DNA from: an uncultured Paracoccus sp.
GTDB taxonomy: Bacteria > Pseudomonadota > Alphaproteobacteria > Rhodobacterales > Rhodobacteraceae
Length of the DNA stretch: 64,000 bases
Direction: 5' to 3'
NCBI RefSeq assembly: GCF_937873615.1
Contig: NZ_CALMYP010000012.1
Coordinates: forward strand, 42,317-106,316
Made by a program: the position numbers and the translations under genes. Positions within the stretch are counted from its first letter, which is position 1. Every line of letters begins with the position of its first letter. Positions 43,393 through 51,391 of the stretch are shown here, in pieces. The notes under the pieces are model-generated. The model was not told the DNA's origin. It saw only the letters and a program-made list of their open reading frames with translations, and ran no database searches.

Positions 43393-43926
43393 ATGCAGGC
43401 AGGAATCCGCAGCGAAGGGATCGCAGCCGTGGCGCAGCGCGAAGGCCTGCGCGGTCCGGCCCCGGTGCATCTGTGGAACCCGCCCTATTGCGGTGAAATG
43501 GACATGGAAATCCGCGCCGATGGCAGCTGGTTTCACGAAGGTACGCCGATCGGGCGGCCCAACATGGTCCGCATGTTCGCCAATATCCTGAAATTCGAGG
43601 ATGGCCGACACTATCTGGTGACCCCGGTCGAGAAGATCGGCATCAGGGTCGTCGATGCCCCCTTCATCGCCGTCGATGTGGATTTCGACCAGGATGGGAT
43701 CACCTTCACCACCAATATCGGCGATAGCGCGCGTCTGGACGGCGCGCATCCCTTGACCATGGCCGGCACAGCCGATGCGCCGCGCCCCTATGTCGAGATC
43801 CGGGGCGGGCTTCTGGCCCGGATCGACCGCAAGAGTTTCTACCGGCTGGCCGAAGCCGCCACCCCCGGACCCGATGGGCGCATGGGGGTCAATTCGGCGG
43901 GACTGTTTTTTCCACTGGAGCTTTAA
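43393..43926 (+). CDS. DUF1285 protein
   Basis: This 177-residue protein has the DUF1285 pattern PVHLWNPPYCGEMDMEIRAD, then GSWFHEGTPIGRPNMVRMFA and LVTPVEKIGIRVVDAPF. The family is found widely in proteobacteria, but its biochemical function is unknown. There is no signal peptide. ATG 43393 matches the usual family N-terminus and has GAGGAG directly in front. An in-frame ATG at 43348 would add 15 residues. The next gene starts 5 bases after its stop, so the two form an operon. Confidence 0.85.
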   Translation: MQAGIRSEGIAAVAQREGLRGPAPVHLWNPPYCGEMDMEIRADGSWFHEGTPIGRPNMVRMFANILKFEDGRHYLVTPVEKIGIRVVDAPFIAVDVDFDQDGITFTTNIGDSARLDGAHPLTMAGTADAPRPYVEIRGGLLARIDRKSFYRLAEAATPGPDGRMGVNSAGLFFPLEL

Positions 43927-43931
43927 CGATC

Positions 43932-44699
43932 ATGGCACGTTTTGCCGCCAATCTGACCCATCTGTTCAACGAACTTCCCATGCTGGAACGGTTCGACGCC
44001 GCCAGTCGCGCCGGTTTCAGGGGCGCCGAGATCCTGTTCCCCTACGATCTCGTCGTCCCCGACCTGCGCCGCGCGGCTGATGCGGCAGGCCTCGACATCG
44101 TGATGATCACCTGTCCGCCGCCGAACTGGGCCGGCGGCCCGCGCGGCTTTGCCGCCGTTCCCGAGGTGCAGGAGCGTTTCCGCCACGATTTCGAACGTGC
44201 GCTGCGCGTCGCCGAGGCACTGTCGGCGCGTCATATTCACGTCATGGCAGGCAAGGCGAAGGGACCGGAAGCTTACGCCTGTCTGGTGGAAAACCTGGGT
44301 TGGGCGGCCCATCGCGCACCACATGCCAGCCTGACGATTGAGCCTAAGAACGCAACCGACAAGCCCGGCCATTTCCTCGATTCCTTCGATCTGGCGCTGC
44401 AGGTGATCGAGGCGGTCGGCGCGCCCAATCTCGGCCTGCAATTCGATGCATACCAGGCCCATATGATGACCGGCGATGTGCTGAATACGTTCAAGGCCTG
44501 CCAGCATCGGGTTCATCATATTCAGATCGCAGGCGCAACGGGCCGGCACGAGCCGCGCGATGGCGATATCGATTACGCCGAATTCCTGCGGGCGGTGGAA
44601 GCGTCCGGCTATTCCGGCTGGATCTCAGCCGAATACCATCCGCGCACCACGACCGGCGCCGGGCTGCACTGGATGTCGTCGGAACTCTACCACAGCTAA
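43932..44699 (+). CDS. Hydroxypyruvate isomerase-like protein (Hyi/OtnI family)
   Basis: This 255-residue TIM barrel resembles E. coli Hyi throughout: FAANLTHLFNELPMLERF, GFRGAEILFPYD, LQFDAYQAH, HIQIAG and the end SAEYHPRTTTGAGLHWM. Metal and substrate residues at the expected points (Glu in TIEPKN, Asp in QFDAYQ, His in HHIQI, Glu in SAEYHP) are kept. The family interconverts hydroxypyruvate and tartronate semialdehyde, or 2-oxo-tetronate forms in OtnI. No gcl or glxR neighbour is present, so the physiological substrate is open. It is coupled to the DUF1285 gene. Confidence 0.87.
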   Translation: MARFAANLTHLFNELPMLERFDAASRAGFRGAEILFPYDLVVPDLRRAADAAGLDIVMITCPPPNWAGGPRGFAAVPEVQERFRHDFERALRVAEALSARHIHVMAGKAKGPEAYACLVENLGWAAHRAPHASLTIEPKNATDKPGHFLDSFDLALQVIEAVGAPNLGLQFDAYQAHMMTGDVLNTFKACQHRVHHIQIAGATGRHEPRDGDIDYAEFLRAVEASGYSGWISAEYHPRTTTGAGLHWMSSELYHS

Positions 44700-44722
44700 G
44701 GCCAAGGCCGCGTTTGCGCCGC

Positions 44723-45952
44723 TCAGATCCGGCGCAGGGCGATCACCGCGTTGAGGCCGCCGAAGGCGAAGGCGTTGGACAGCACCGCCTCGACCTGCGC
44801 CTCGCGGGCCTCGTTCGGCACCACGTCGAGCGCGCATTCCGGGTCCGGTTCCTCATAGCCGATGGTCGGGGCGATGATGCCCTCGCGCAGGGCCATGATG
44901 CAGGCCAGCAATTCGACCGCACCGGTGCCGCCGATGATATGGCCATGCATGGACTTGGTCGAGGAAATCATCAGCCGGTCGGCGTGATGGCCGAAAGCAT
45001 GGGCGACAGCGGCGCATTCGGTCTTGTCATTGGCCGCCGTGCCGGTGCCATGGGCATTGATATAACCGATCTCGTCCGGGTTCAGCCCGGCATCGCGCAT
45101 CGCCCCGGTAATCGCGCGCTCGGCCCCTTGCGCGCTTGGCATGACGATATCCTGCGCATCCGAGGACATGGCGAAGCCCACCACCTCGGCCAGGATTTCG
45201 GCCCCGCGGGCGCGGGCATGGTCGTAATCCTCGAACACGAAGACCCCGGCCCCTTCGCCCTGAACCATGCCGTTGCGATTGCCCGAGAACGGCCGGCAGG
45301 CGTCCTTCGACATCACCCGCAGCCCTTCCCAGGCCTTGACCCCGCCAAAGCAGAGCATGGCTTCCGAGCCACCCGCCAGCATGACCTTGGCCGCACCCGA
45401 ACGCACCATCTGGAAAGCCTGCCCCATCGCGTGATTGGAACTCGCGCAGGCCGTGGCCACCGTATAGGACGGGCCGCGCAGCCCGTATTCCATGCTGACA
45501 TGGCTGGCGGCGGCATTGTTCATCAGCTTCGGCACGACGAAGGGGTGAACGCGGTTCTTTCCTTCCTCGTAGACGACGCGGTAATTCTCGTCCCAGGTGT
45601 TCAGCCCACCGCCGGCGGTGCCCAGAATGACACCAGAGCACAACCCCAGCTCGCCCTGAAAATCCAGACCCGACTGGGCCACGGCCTCTTTCGCGGCCAG
45701 CAGCGTGAACTGGGTGAACTTGTCATAAAGCAGGATCTGCTGACGGTTGAACCAGGTTTCCGGCTGCCAGTCATGGATCTGCGCGCCGATCTGGATGGTC
45801 AGCCGCTCGACATCGCGGAATTTCAGATCGGTGATGCCGCAGCGCCCCTCGCGAAACGCGTCCAGGGTCGAGGGCACATCGAGGCCAAGCGCGTTGACCG
45901 TGCCCATGCCGGTGATGACGACCCGCCGCAAACCGTTACGCCCCTTGCTCAT
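44723..45952 (-). CDS. Beta-ketoacyl-ACP synthase (KAS II/NodE-like)
   Basis: This 409-residue condensing enzyme elongates acyl-ACP with malonyl-ACP and gives a 3-oxoacyl-ACP. The catalytic triad is complete: Cys169 in VATACASSNHA, His301 in YINAHGTGT and His336 in TKSMHGHIIGGTG. It is a whole KAS but is not the housekeeping FabF next to fabG/acpP. Its first base pairs overlap the end of a specialised acyl carrier protein gene, and lpxD is the next gene upstream. This suggests a dedicated acyl chain for lipid A or another envelope lipid. It converges with the Hyi-like gene. Confidence 0.92.
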   Translation of the reverse strand: MSKGRNGLRRVVITGMGTVNALGLDVPSTLDAFREGRCGITDLKFRDVERLTIQIGAQIHDWQPETWFNRQQILLYDKFTQFTLLAAKEAVAQSGLDFQGELGLCSGVILGTAGGGLNTWDENYRVVYEEGKNRVHPFVVPKLMNNAAASHVSMEYGLRGPSYTVATACASSNHAMGQAFQMVRSGAAKVMLAGGSEAMLCFGGVKAWEGLRVMSKDACRPFSGNRNGMVQGEGAGVFVFEDYDHARARGAEILAEVVGFAMSSDAQDIVMPSAQGAERAITGAMRDAGLNPDEIGYINAHGTGTAANDKTECAAVAHAFGHHADRLMISSTKSMHGHIIGGTGAVELLACIMALREGIIAPTIGYEEPDPECALDVVPNEAREAQVEAVLSNAFAFGGLNAVIALRRI

Positions 45953-46209
45953 GCCTTTTCGGCCACCAGCTTTTCGACGGCGGCGAAGATGCTGCCCATG
46001 TTCGAGATGTCGAATTCCGATTTCTCGGGCTCATTGGCGTTGAAGGGGATGGTGATGTCGAATTCCTCCTCCAGTGCGAAAATCGATTCGACCAGCCCGA
46101 GACTGTCGATGCCAAGTTCCGCCGGGCTGGCCGCGTCGGTTACCTGATCGACATCCAGCATCGCCTGTTCGGCAATGATCTCTCGGATGCGGTTACGAAT
46201 ATCGCTCAT
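45949..46209 (-). CDS. Specialised acyl carrier protein
   Basis: This 86-residue acidic ACP has the phosphopantetheine site Ser36 in ELGIDSLGLVES, helix 2 EDEF-like LEEEFDITIPF and an acidic middle loop (NANEPEKSEFD). It differs from housekeeping AcpP (DSLDTVELVMALEEEF) and resembles special-purpose carriers such as NodF or AcpXL in size and context, without matching either fully. GGAGGA precedes ATG 46209. It sits 27 bp after lpxD and overlaps the ketoacyl synthase by ATGA, so it most likely serves that enzyme and perhaps LpxD. Confidence 0.92.
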   Translation of the reverse strand: MSDIRNRIREIIAEQAMLDVDQVTDAASPAELGIDSLGLVESIFALEEEFDITIPFNANEPEKSEFDISNMGSIFAAVEKLVAEKA

Positions 46210-46236
46210 CTGGTCCTCCGATGGGTCTGGCAGGGC

Positions 46237-47322
46237 TCAGGCCTTGTCCAACAAGTCTGTAACAGATTTCTGAAGCTTGGCGACCGTGGCGGCAAGTCGC
46301 GGCAGGCGGCGGGTGGCGCGGTCGATTTCCATCCGCGCGGTCATCTCGACCGCCGGACTGCCCAGCACGATGCGCCCGGCGGGCACGCGGCTGAAGAGCT
46401 TGCTGGCGCCCCCCGCGATCACGTCGTCGCCCACGGTGATATTGTCCGAAACCCCGCATTGCCCGGCCAGCACCACCCTGTCGCCAATCACCGAGGAGCC
46501 GGCAATGCCGACCTGCCCGCAGATCAGGCAATCCTCGCCGACGATGACGTTATGGCCGATATGGACGAGGTTATCGAGCTTGGTGCCGCGCCCGATCCGC
46601 GTCGCCCGGATCGTGCCCCGGTCGATGGCGCTGCCGGCCCCGATCTCGACATCGTCGCCGATCTCGACCCCGCCGAGGGAATGGATTCGAACCCATTTCT
46701 GTTTCTTGATTTCTTCGCGTTTTCCAAGCGTTCGGCGCATTTCCTCGACGCCGGACTCCTCGGGCGTGACAAAGGACAGCCCGTCCGATCCGATCACCAC
46801 GCCGGGCTGGATCACCACGCGGTCGCCGATGTTCAGCCCGTGCTGCAGGCGCGCGCCCGCCAGGATCAGCGCATCCGCCCCGATCCTGGTGCCGCGCGCG
46901 ATGGAGACATGGCTGGCGATGCGGGCGCGCGGCCCGATCTTTACGCCCGCGCCGATCACGACAAAGGGGCCGATGGCCGCATCCGCGCCGATCTGCGCGG
47001 ATGGGTCGATCACCGCGCTCGGATGGATGCCCGGCGCGATATCGGGGCCGGGATCGAAGCTGCGCGTCAGCCCGGCCATCACCAGTCGCGGGCGCGGCGC
47101 GAAGATCGCCGCCGCCAGCCCATAGGCTTCGGGGTCCATACCCTCGGCCAGGATCGCCACATCGCCCGGTTTCAGCGCCTCGGCATATTTCGGCGCCATC
47201 GCCAGTGTGATCTGGCCCGGCGCGCCCTGCCCCGGCTCGGCCGCGCCGCTGACCGCAATGGACAGATCGCCCCAGGCGCGCGCATCGAGCGCCGTGGCGA
47301 GTTCCTTGATCGTGACCTGCAT
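46237..47322 (-). CDS. lpxD: UDP-3-O-acylglucosamine N-acyltransferase
   Basis: LpxD adds the amide-linked acyl chain at position 2 in lipid A synthesis, with acyl-ACP as donor. The 361-residue protein has the N-terminal uridine-binding domain (ending near residue 95), then a left-handed beta helix. The catalytic histidine is in [11 protein letters not shown] (His257; His254 is nearby), and a C-terminal helix follows. A 25-residue charged loop ([20 protein letters not shown]) interrupts the helix near 184-212. AAGGAGA precedes ATG 47322. It is separated by 10 kb from fabZ-lpxA-lpxI-lpxB but joined to a private ACP and ketoacyl synthase. Confidence 0.96.
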   Translation of the reverse strand: MQVTIKELATALDARAWGDLSIAVSGAAEPGQGAPGQITLAMAPKYAEALKPGDVAILAEGMDPEAYGLAAAIFAPRPRLVMAGLTRSFDPGPDIAPGIHPSAVIDPSAQIGADAAIGPFVVIGAGVKIGPRARIASHVSIARGTRIGADALILAGARLQHGLNIGDRVVIQPGVVIGSDGLSFVTPEESGVEEMRRTLGKREEIKKQKWVRIHSLGGVEIGDDVEIGAGSAIDRGTIRATRIGRGTKLDNLVHIGHNVIVGEDCLICGQVGIAGSSVIGDRVVLAGQCGVSDNITVGDDVIAGGASKLFSRVPAGRIVLGSPAVEMTARMEIDRATRRLPRLAATVAKLQKSVTDLLDKA

Positions 47323-47396
47323 CGCGGTCTCCTTTCGCGGAATGATCTAGACATCCGCAGCCGGCTTTGCCAGCCCCGCGAATTCCGAAGCCGCGA

Positions 47397-48992
47397 TCAG
47401 CTGTTCGCTTCCGCCGCCTTCTGCATCGCATTCCAGACCCGCGCATCGCGCCCATAGACATCGGGATAGGTCCGCAGCTTGCCATCCGGGCCGGGAATGG
47501 TCGTGAAATAGACCAGATGGATCGGCAGCGGTTCGTCCAGCTTGATCCAGCGCTCCTCGCCCGTGCTCAGCGCGCGCTGGAACAGGCCCTTCGGGTCGCT
47601 GCTGTTGCCGCGCAAAAGCTCGTAAGCCAGATCGAAGGGCCGACCGACGCGCACGCAGCCATGCGAATAGGCGCGCGTCGCATTGCCGAACAGCCCCTTG
47701 GAGGGCGTGTCGTGCAGATAGATATTATAGGGGTTCGGGAACATGAACTTGACCTGGCCAAGCGCATTGTCGGCCGAGGGCTTCTGGCGCAGCGTATAGG
47801 GGAAGTTCCGGTCCGTGTATTGATTGAAGTCGATATTCTCGCGCGGGATCACCCGACCGCGCCGGTCGACCACGTCGAGATGAGAGACCGCATAGCGATT
47901 GGCCCGCAGCTTCGACAGATAGGATTGCGCCGCGATCGAACGCGGCACGTTCCAGCGCGGGTTCGGAACCACGAATTCCATCCTATCGCTGAATTCCGGG
48001 GTTTCCCAATCGGCCTCCGGCTTGCCGACGACGACGCGGGTCTCGAAGACGGTCTGGCCGCCCTCGCGGATCTCGGCCATGTAGCTGGGGATGTTCACCC
48101 AGATCATGCGGGTGCTCAGATCGTGGCCGTTCAGCCAGCGCATCCGCTCCATCGCGATCATCAGGCGGCGGGTCTGCGGGCCGGTATCGGCGCCGTTCAG
48201 GCGCGCAAGCGTCTTCGGACCGGCGACGCCGTCATCGGGCAGCCCGGCGGCGCGCTGATAATCGGCCACCGCCCCGGCCAGCCCCTCGTCGAAGGATTGC
48301 GGATCGACCGGCGGGGTGGCGGCCTCGAAACCGATGCTGGCCAGCCGCTGCCGCAGGTCGGCCACATCCGGGCCGGAGGTGCCGATGCGATAAAGCCCCG
48401 AGGCCACGTCCGGCGCGCCCGGCGGCGCCACCAGCGAGGCCTGCTTGGCCAGCATCTCCTTCATCTGCAGATAGGCCGGATCCTGCGGCTCCAGCGCCGC
48501 CAGAGCCGCGGCCGGATCGCCACTCGTCATCCGATCCAGCAGGGCCGGCATGTCGACCGCGATCACCTCGCGCTTGTTCATCCCATCGGTGCGCGCCGGA
48601 TCGACCAGCCCGTTCGAGACATCGTCGGCCCAACGCGAGAGCACCCGTGCAAAGCGCAACTCGGTCCCGACATCGCGGGCCGGGGTGTCGGGATCGAGAC
48701 CGCTGGTATCGTAACGCTGCGGCGGAAGCCCGTGCAGCGGCGCCTGCCTGACCGCATCGAGCAGCGCCGCGCGGCGCGGGGCGGCCTCGGGACCAAGGAA
48801 GACCGGCTTCAATCCGTGAGCGCCGTAGAAAGCCGCCAGCCCCGGATCGCCGGCGACGGATTGCGCCAGCTGCATCTCGAATTCCGAGAAATCCAGCTTC
48901 GGCGCCGGAAATGCGGCGACCATGGCTGGCAGGACTGCCAAGGCGGCACCGGCCACCAGGGCACGGCACAGCCGATTCGGAAACTCGTTCAC
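47397..48992 (-). CDS. L,D-transpeptidase with a peptidoglycan-binding domain (LdtD/YcbB-like)
   Basis: This secreted enzyme makes 3-3 cross-links between meso-DAP residues of peptidoglycan. The 531-residue protein has a signal peptide (ALVAGAALAVLPAMVAAFPA). A scaffold domain follows, then a peptidoglycan-binding repeat (SGPDVADLRQRLASIGF, then YQRAAGLPDDGVAGPKTL). The YkuD catalytic domain has the nucleophile Cys446 in YSHGCVRVGRPFDLA, and this order matches E. coli LdtD. The start is GTG 48992 with a modest ribosome site. It lies 74 bp upstream of lpxD in the same direction and is divergent from a MepK-like gene. Confidence 0.93.
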   Translation of the reverse strand: MNEFPNRLCRALVAGAALAVLPAMVAAFPAPKLDFSEFEMQLAQSVAGDPGLAAFYGAHGLKPVFLGPEAAPRRAALLDAVRQAPLHGLPPQRYDTSGLDPDTPARDVGTELRFARVLSRWADDVSNGLVDPARTDGMNKREVIAVDMPALLDRMTSGDPAAALAALEPQDPAYLQMKEMLAKQASLVAPPGAPDVASGLYRIGTSGPDVADLRQRLASIGFEAATPPVDPQSFDEGLAGAVADYQRAAGLPDDGVAGPKTLARLNGADTGPQTRRLMIAMERMRWLNGHDLSTRMIWVNIPSYMAEIREGGQTVFETRVVVGKPEADWETPEFSDRMEFVVPNPRWNVPRSIAAQSYLSKLRANRYAVSHLDVVDRRGRVIPRENIDFNQYTDRNFPYTLRQKPSADNALGQVKFMFPNPYNIYLHDTPSKGLFGNATRAYSHGCVRVGRPFDLAYELLRGNSSDPKGLFQRALSTGEERWIKLDEPLPIHLVYFTTIPGPDGKLRTYPDVYGRDARVWNAMQKAAEANS

Positions 48993-49278
48993 CTTTTGAC
49001 CTCTGCTCGGGCGTTTTCCTTAATGTGCCAGCCCTGCGACAATGCGTCCAGCATCGTCGCCCTGCGACGGCTCTTGACGTGAAATCCTTGGGCCAACCGT
49101 GTTCTTGCGGGCACAGACAGGCGGATTTTCGCCGAAATGGGCAGTATCTCGCTCAGCCTGGAACGAAATGGCTTCGACCTGTGGCGAGATGGTGACATAT
49201 TCTTCATCAGTCCCGGGATAAACACGGGACAGGCCACCCCGCGTGGTGAGTTAAGAAAAGCAGGACAGGCGATCTGAA
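48993..49278. other. Divergent intergenic region between the L,D-transpeptidase and MepK-like genes
   Basis: This 286-bp stretch should hold both promoters. I see no coding frame with a ribosome site and no strong dyad. The MepK-like gene is approached by an AT-richer stretch ending in GACAGGCGATCTGAA. Confidence 0.4.
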
Positions 49279-49836
49279 ATGACAATCGACATCACCCGCC
49301 GCGGCATCATGGGTATTTTTGCCGCAACGACCGTTGCCGCTGCCCCGGTTGCAGCCAACGCCTTCGGAATCTTGCGCAAGTCCGGCGACTATCGCCGCAT
49401 CAACATGTATTCGCCGCGCACCGGCGAAAGCATCGACACCGTCTACTGGATTGATGGCAAATACATCCGCGACGCGCTGAACGAGATCAACTATTTCATG
49501 CGCGACTGGCGCACCGGTCAGGCCATCGGCATCGACCCGCGCAATATCGACATCGCGACCGCCGCGCACCGTCTGATGCAGACCAACGAGCCCTATATGA
49601 TGCTCTCGGGCTATCGTTCGCCCAAGACCAATGCCATGCTGCGCGCGCGTTCCTCGGGTGTGGCCCGGAACTCGCTGCACATGTCGGGCAAGGCCGCCGA
49701 CATGCGGCTGAAATCGCGTTCGGTCAACCAGATCTACAAGGCCGTCGCGGCCTGCCGCGCCGGCGGCGTCGGCAAGTATTCGCGCTCGAACTTCGTGCAT
49801 ATGGATTGCGGCCCGGTCCGCACCTGGGGCGCATAA
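49279..49836 (+). CDS. DUF882 murein endopeptidase, MepK/YcbK-like
   Basis: This 185-residue exported protein has a twin-arginine signal (TRRGIMGIFAATTVAAAPVA, cleaved after ANA). The DUF882/M15-type zinc domain has the metal residues His134 and Asp141 in NSLHMSGKAADMR and His174 in NFVHMDCGP. E. coli MepK (YcbK) cleaves 3-3 and 4-3 peptidoglycan cross-links. Here the gene stands head to head with the L,D-transpeptidase, which would make those 3-3 links. This repeats the ycbB-ycbK pairing of E. coli. A terminator follows at 49862. Confidence 0.92.
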   Translation: MTIDITRRGIMGIFAATTVAAAPVAANAFGILRKSGDYRRINMYSPRTGESIDTVYWIDGKYIRDALNEINYFMRDWRTGQAIGIDPRNIDIATAAHRLMQTNEPYMMLSGYRSPKTNAMLRARSSGVARNSLHMSGKAADMRLKSRSVNQIYKAVAACRAGGVGKYSRSNFVHMDCGPVRTWGA

Positions 49837-49861
49837 GCGCACCCAAGGACATCAGCCAAAT

Positions 49862-49891
49862 GGCCCGCCCCCGTGGCGGGCCTTTGCTTTT
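49862..49891 (+). terminator. Intrinsic terminator of the MepK-like gene
   Basis: A perfect 8-bp GC-rich stem (49862-49869 with 49875-49882) is followed by TTTGCTTTT. It lies 26 bp after the stop codon. Confidence 0.88.
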
Positions 49892-49910
49892 GGGCAGGCG
49901 GGTTCCGCAG

Positions 49911-50546
49911 TCAGTCGCCGGAAGCGGACAGCTCGTCGATGACCTTTCGCCACAGATCCGCCGATTGCGCCCCCGGCACAACCTGGCTTCCGGCGATGAC
50001 AAAGGTCGGCACCGCGCGGATGCCGCGTTCGCGGGCATGGGCCTCGCGGGCCAGCACCTCATCGCGATCCGCATCGCTGGCGAGAAGCCGCAGGATCATC
50101 TGCCGGTCCATTCCCGCATCTGCGCCGATCCCGGCCAGCACCTGAGGATCGCCGATATCCCTGCCCTCGCGCCAATGGGCCCGCATCAGGCCCGACATGA
50201 CCAGGCTCTGCGCGCCCTCGATCCCGGCCCAATGCAGCAGCCGAAACCCGTCGAGCATCTGCGGCACCCGCTTGATCGCGGCCATGTTGATCCACAGACC
50301 CAGCCGTTCCGCCGCCCGCAGGACCGGCTCGTTCGCGGCGATGATCCCGGCCTCGTCGCGGAACTTCGCCCGCATATAGTCGACATGGTCCACCCCCGAG
50401 GGCGGCAGGTTGGGGTTCAGCCGGAACGGATGCCAGGTGATGGCGAAATTGTGGCCGGGACGCGTTTCCAGCGCCTGATCCAGTTCGGCCTTGCCGATCA
50501 TGCACCACGGACAGGTCGGATCGGCGAAAATGTCCAGTGTGGTCAA
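49911..50546 (-). CDS. DsbA family oxidoreductase (FrnE-like)
   Basis: This 211-residue thioredoxin-fold protein has the active site CPWC at residues 12-15 (FADPTCPWCMIGKAELD). It also has the helical insert of the DsbA/FrnE group and the cis-proline segment GIRAVPTFVIAGSQVVPGA. There is no signal peptide, as expected for cytoplasmic FrnE-type isomerases. I place the start at TTG 50546, because the fold begins at once and GGGGGCGGG precedes it. The frame stays open 27 codons upstream, but that part is not family-like. The partner or substrate is unknown. Confidence 0.85.
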   Translation of the reverse strand: MTTLDIFADPTCPWCMIGKAELDQALETRPGHNFAITWHPFRLNPNLPPSGVDHVDYMRAKFRDEAGIIAANEPVLRAAERLGLWINMAAIKRVPQMLDGFRLLHWAGIEGAQSLVMSGLMRAHWREGRDIGDPQVLAGIGADAGMDRQMILRLLASDADRDEVLAREAHARERGIRAVPTFVIAGSQVVPGAQSADLWRKVIDELSASGD

Positions 50547-50984
50547 TGTCCCGCCCCCAATTTCAACGGCAATTCTGCGTCTGGTGAGGGATAGCGAGGC
50601 AGAGGTTGCGATGCAATGCGCAGGCATTCCTCACGGCTTATCCGCATTTTCGCACGACCCTTGGCAGATCGTAAAACCTGTCGCTGCGCGGCAGAAATCG
50701 ACGCGCAATGAGGAACGGCACAAAATGGACCGAGCATCATTGAAACAGGAAATCAGGTCATAATCGGCTGCATGATCGCCATACGGGCATCAAGCATTCC
50801 GGCGCGTCAGAAACGCCCAAGCGCAACGCTATGCCCTAGGTAAAGGCGAAAATATGCGCTCAGTTCAAGACCCACTGCCGCGTCGGGCAAACAGGCAGGT
50901 ATCAATCAGAGACAACCAGTATCCTGATCGCCCCAAACCGGAAAATTGCGGGAATGACGAGAAGGCCCCTCCCGCAACAAGATG
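50547..50984. other. 438-bp non-coding stretch between a DsbA-like gene and a cold-shock gene
   Basis: I see no credible gene. It holds the terminator of the cold-shock gene (50941-50977) and must contain the promoter of the DsbA-like gene. The middle part (50700-50860) is AT-richer than its neighbours and has only very short frames. Confidence 0.5.
50941..50977 (-). terminator. Intrinsic terminator of the cold-shock gene
   Basis: A 7-bp stem (50946-50952 with 50971-50977) with an 18-base loop is followed on the minus strand by TTTTC. It starts 8 bp after the stop codon. Confidence 0.7.
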
Positions 50985-51191
50985 TCAGAGCAGTTTCAGA
51001 TCCGAAGCAGATTCGCGACCGTCACGGCCCGCCTGCAGCTCGAAGCTGATTTTCTGGTTGTCCTGCAGACCGGTCAGACCGGCGCGCTCGACCGCAGAAA
51101 TATGCACGAAGACATCCTTGCCGCCCGAATCGGGGGCGATGAAGCCGTAGCCTTTGGTGGTGTTGAACCATTTAACGGTGCCAGTGGCCAT
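50985..51191 (-). CDS. Cold-shock domain protein (CspA family)
   Basis: This 68-residue single-stranded nucleic-acid binding protein has RNP1 in KGYGFIAP and RNP2 in VFVHIS, beginning MATGTVKWFNTTKGYGF. Such proteins melt RNA structure and act as antiterminators at low temperature. I chose ATG 51191, preceded by AAGGAGAG. The frame opens 36 codons earlier, but the upstream 200 bp are better explained as promoter and long 5' leader. It may be induced by cold or be constitutive. Confidence 0.96.
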   Translation of the reverse strand: MATGTVKWFNTTKGYGFIAPDSGGKDVFVHISAVERAGLTGLQDNQKISFELQAGRDGRESASDLKLL

Positions 51192-51391
51192 TCCGTTCTC
51201 TCCTTCGAATTTCCCGATCGCGGGCTTGCGACCGGGCCGTGCAGCCCTTTCGATATTCCGGCTGCCCCGTGAAGGGAGGCGGTAGAAAGTCATGCTCACG
51301 CCGTAACCCTTGAAGTAATACAGACAAAACGCAAGCAGGAAACGCCGCCGAATGTCACGGCAGCGTTAATCTTTAATGACATCGGCATATT

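Noticed and set aside
50725-50763. 12-codon frame starting MDRASLKQEIRS between the DsbA-like and cold-shock genes
   Set aside because: Too short, with no convincing ribosome site or terminator. It could occur by chance.
51192-51299. 36-codon N-terminal extension of the cold-shock protein
   Set aside because: Cold-shock proteins begin at MATGTVKWF, which has its own AAGGAGAG. The upstream part fits a long 5' leader.
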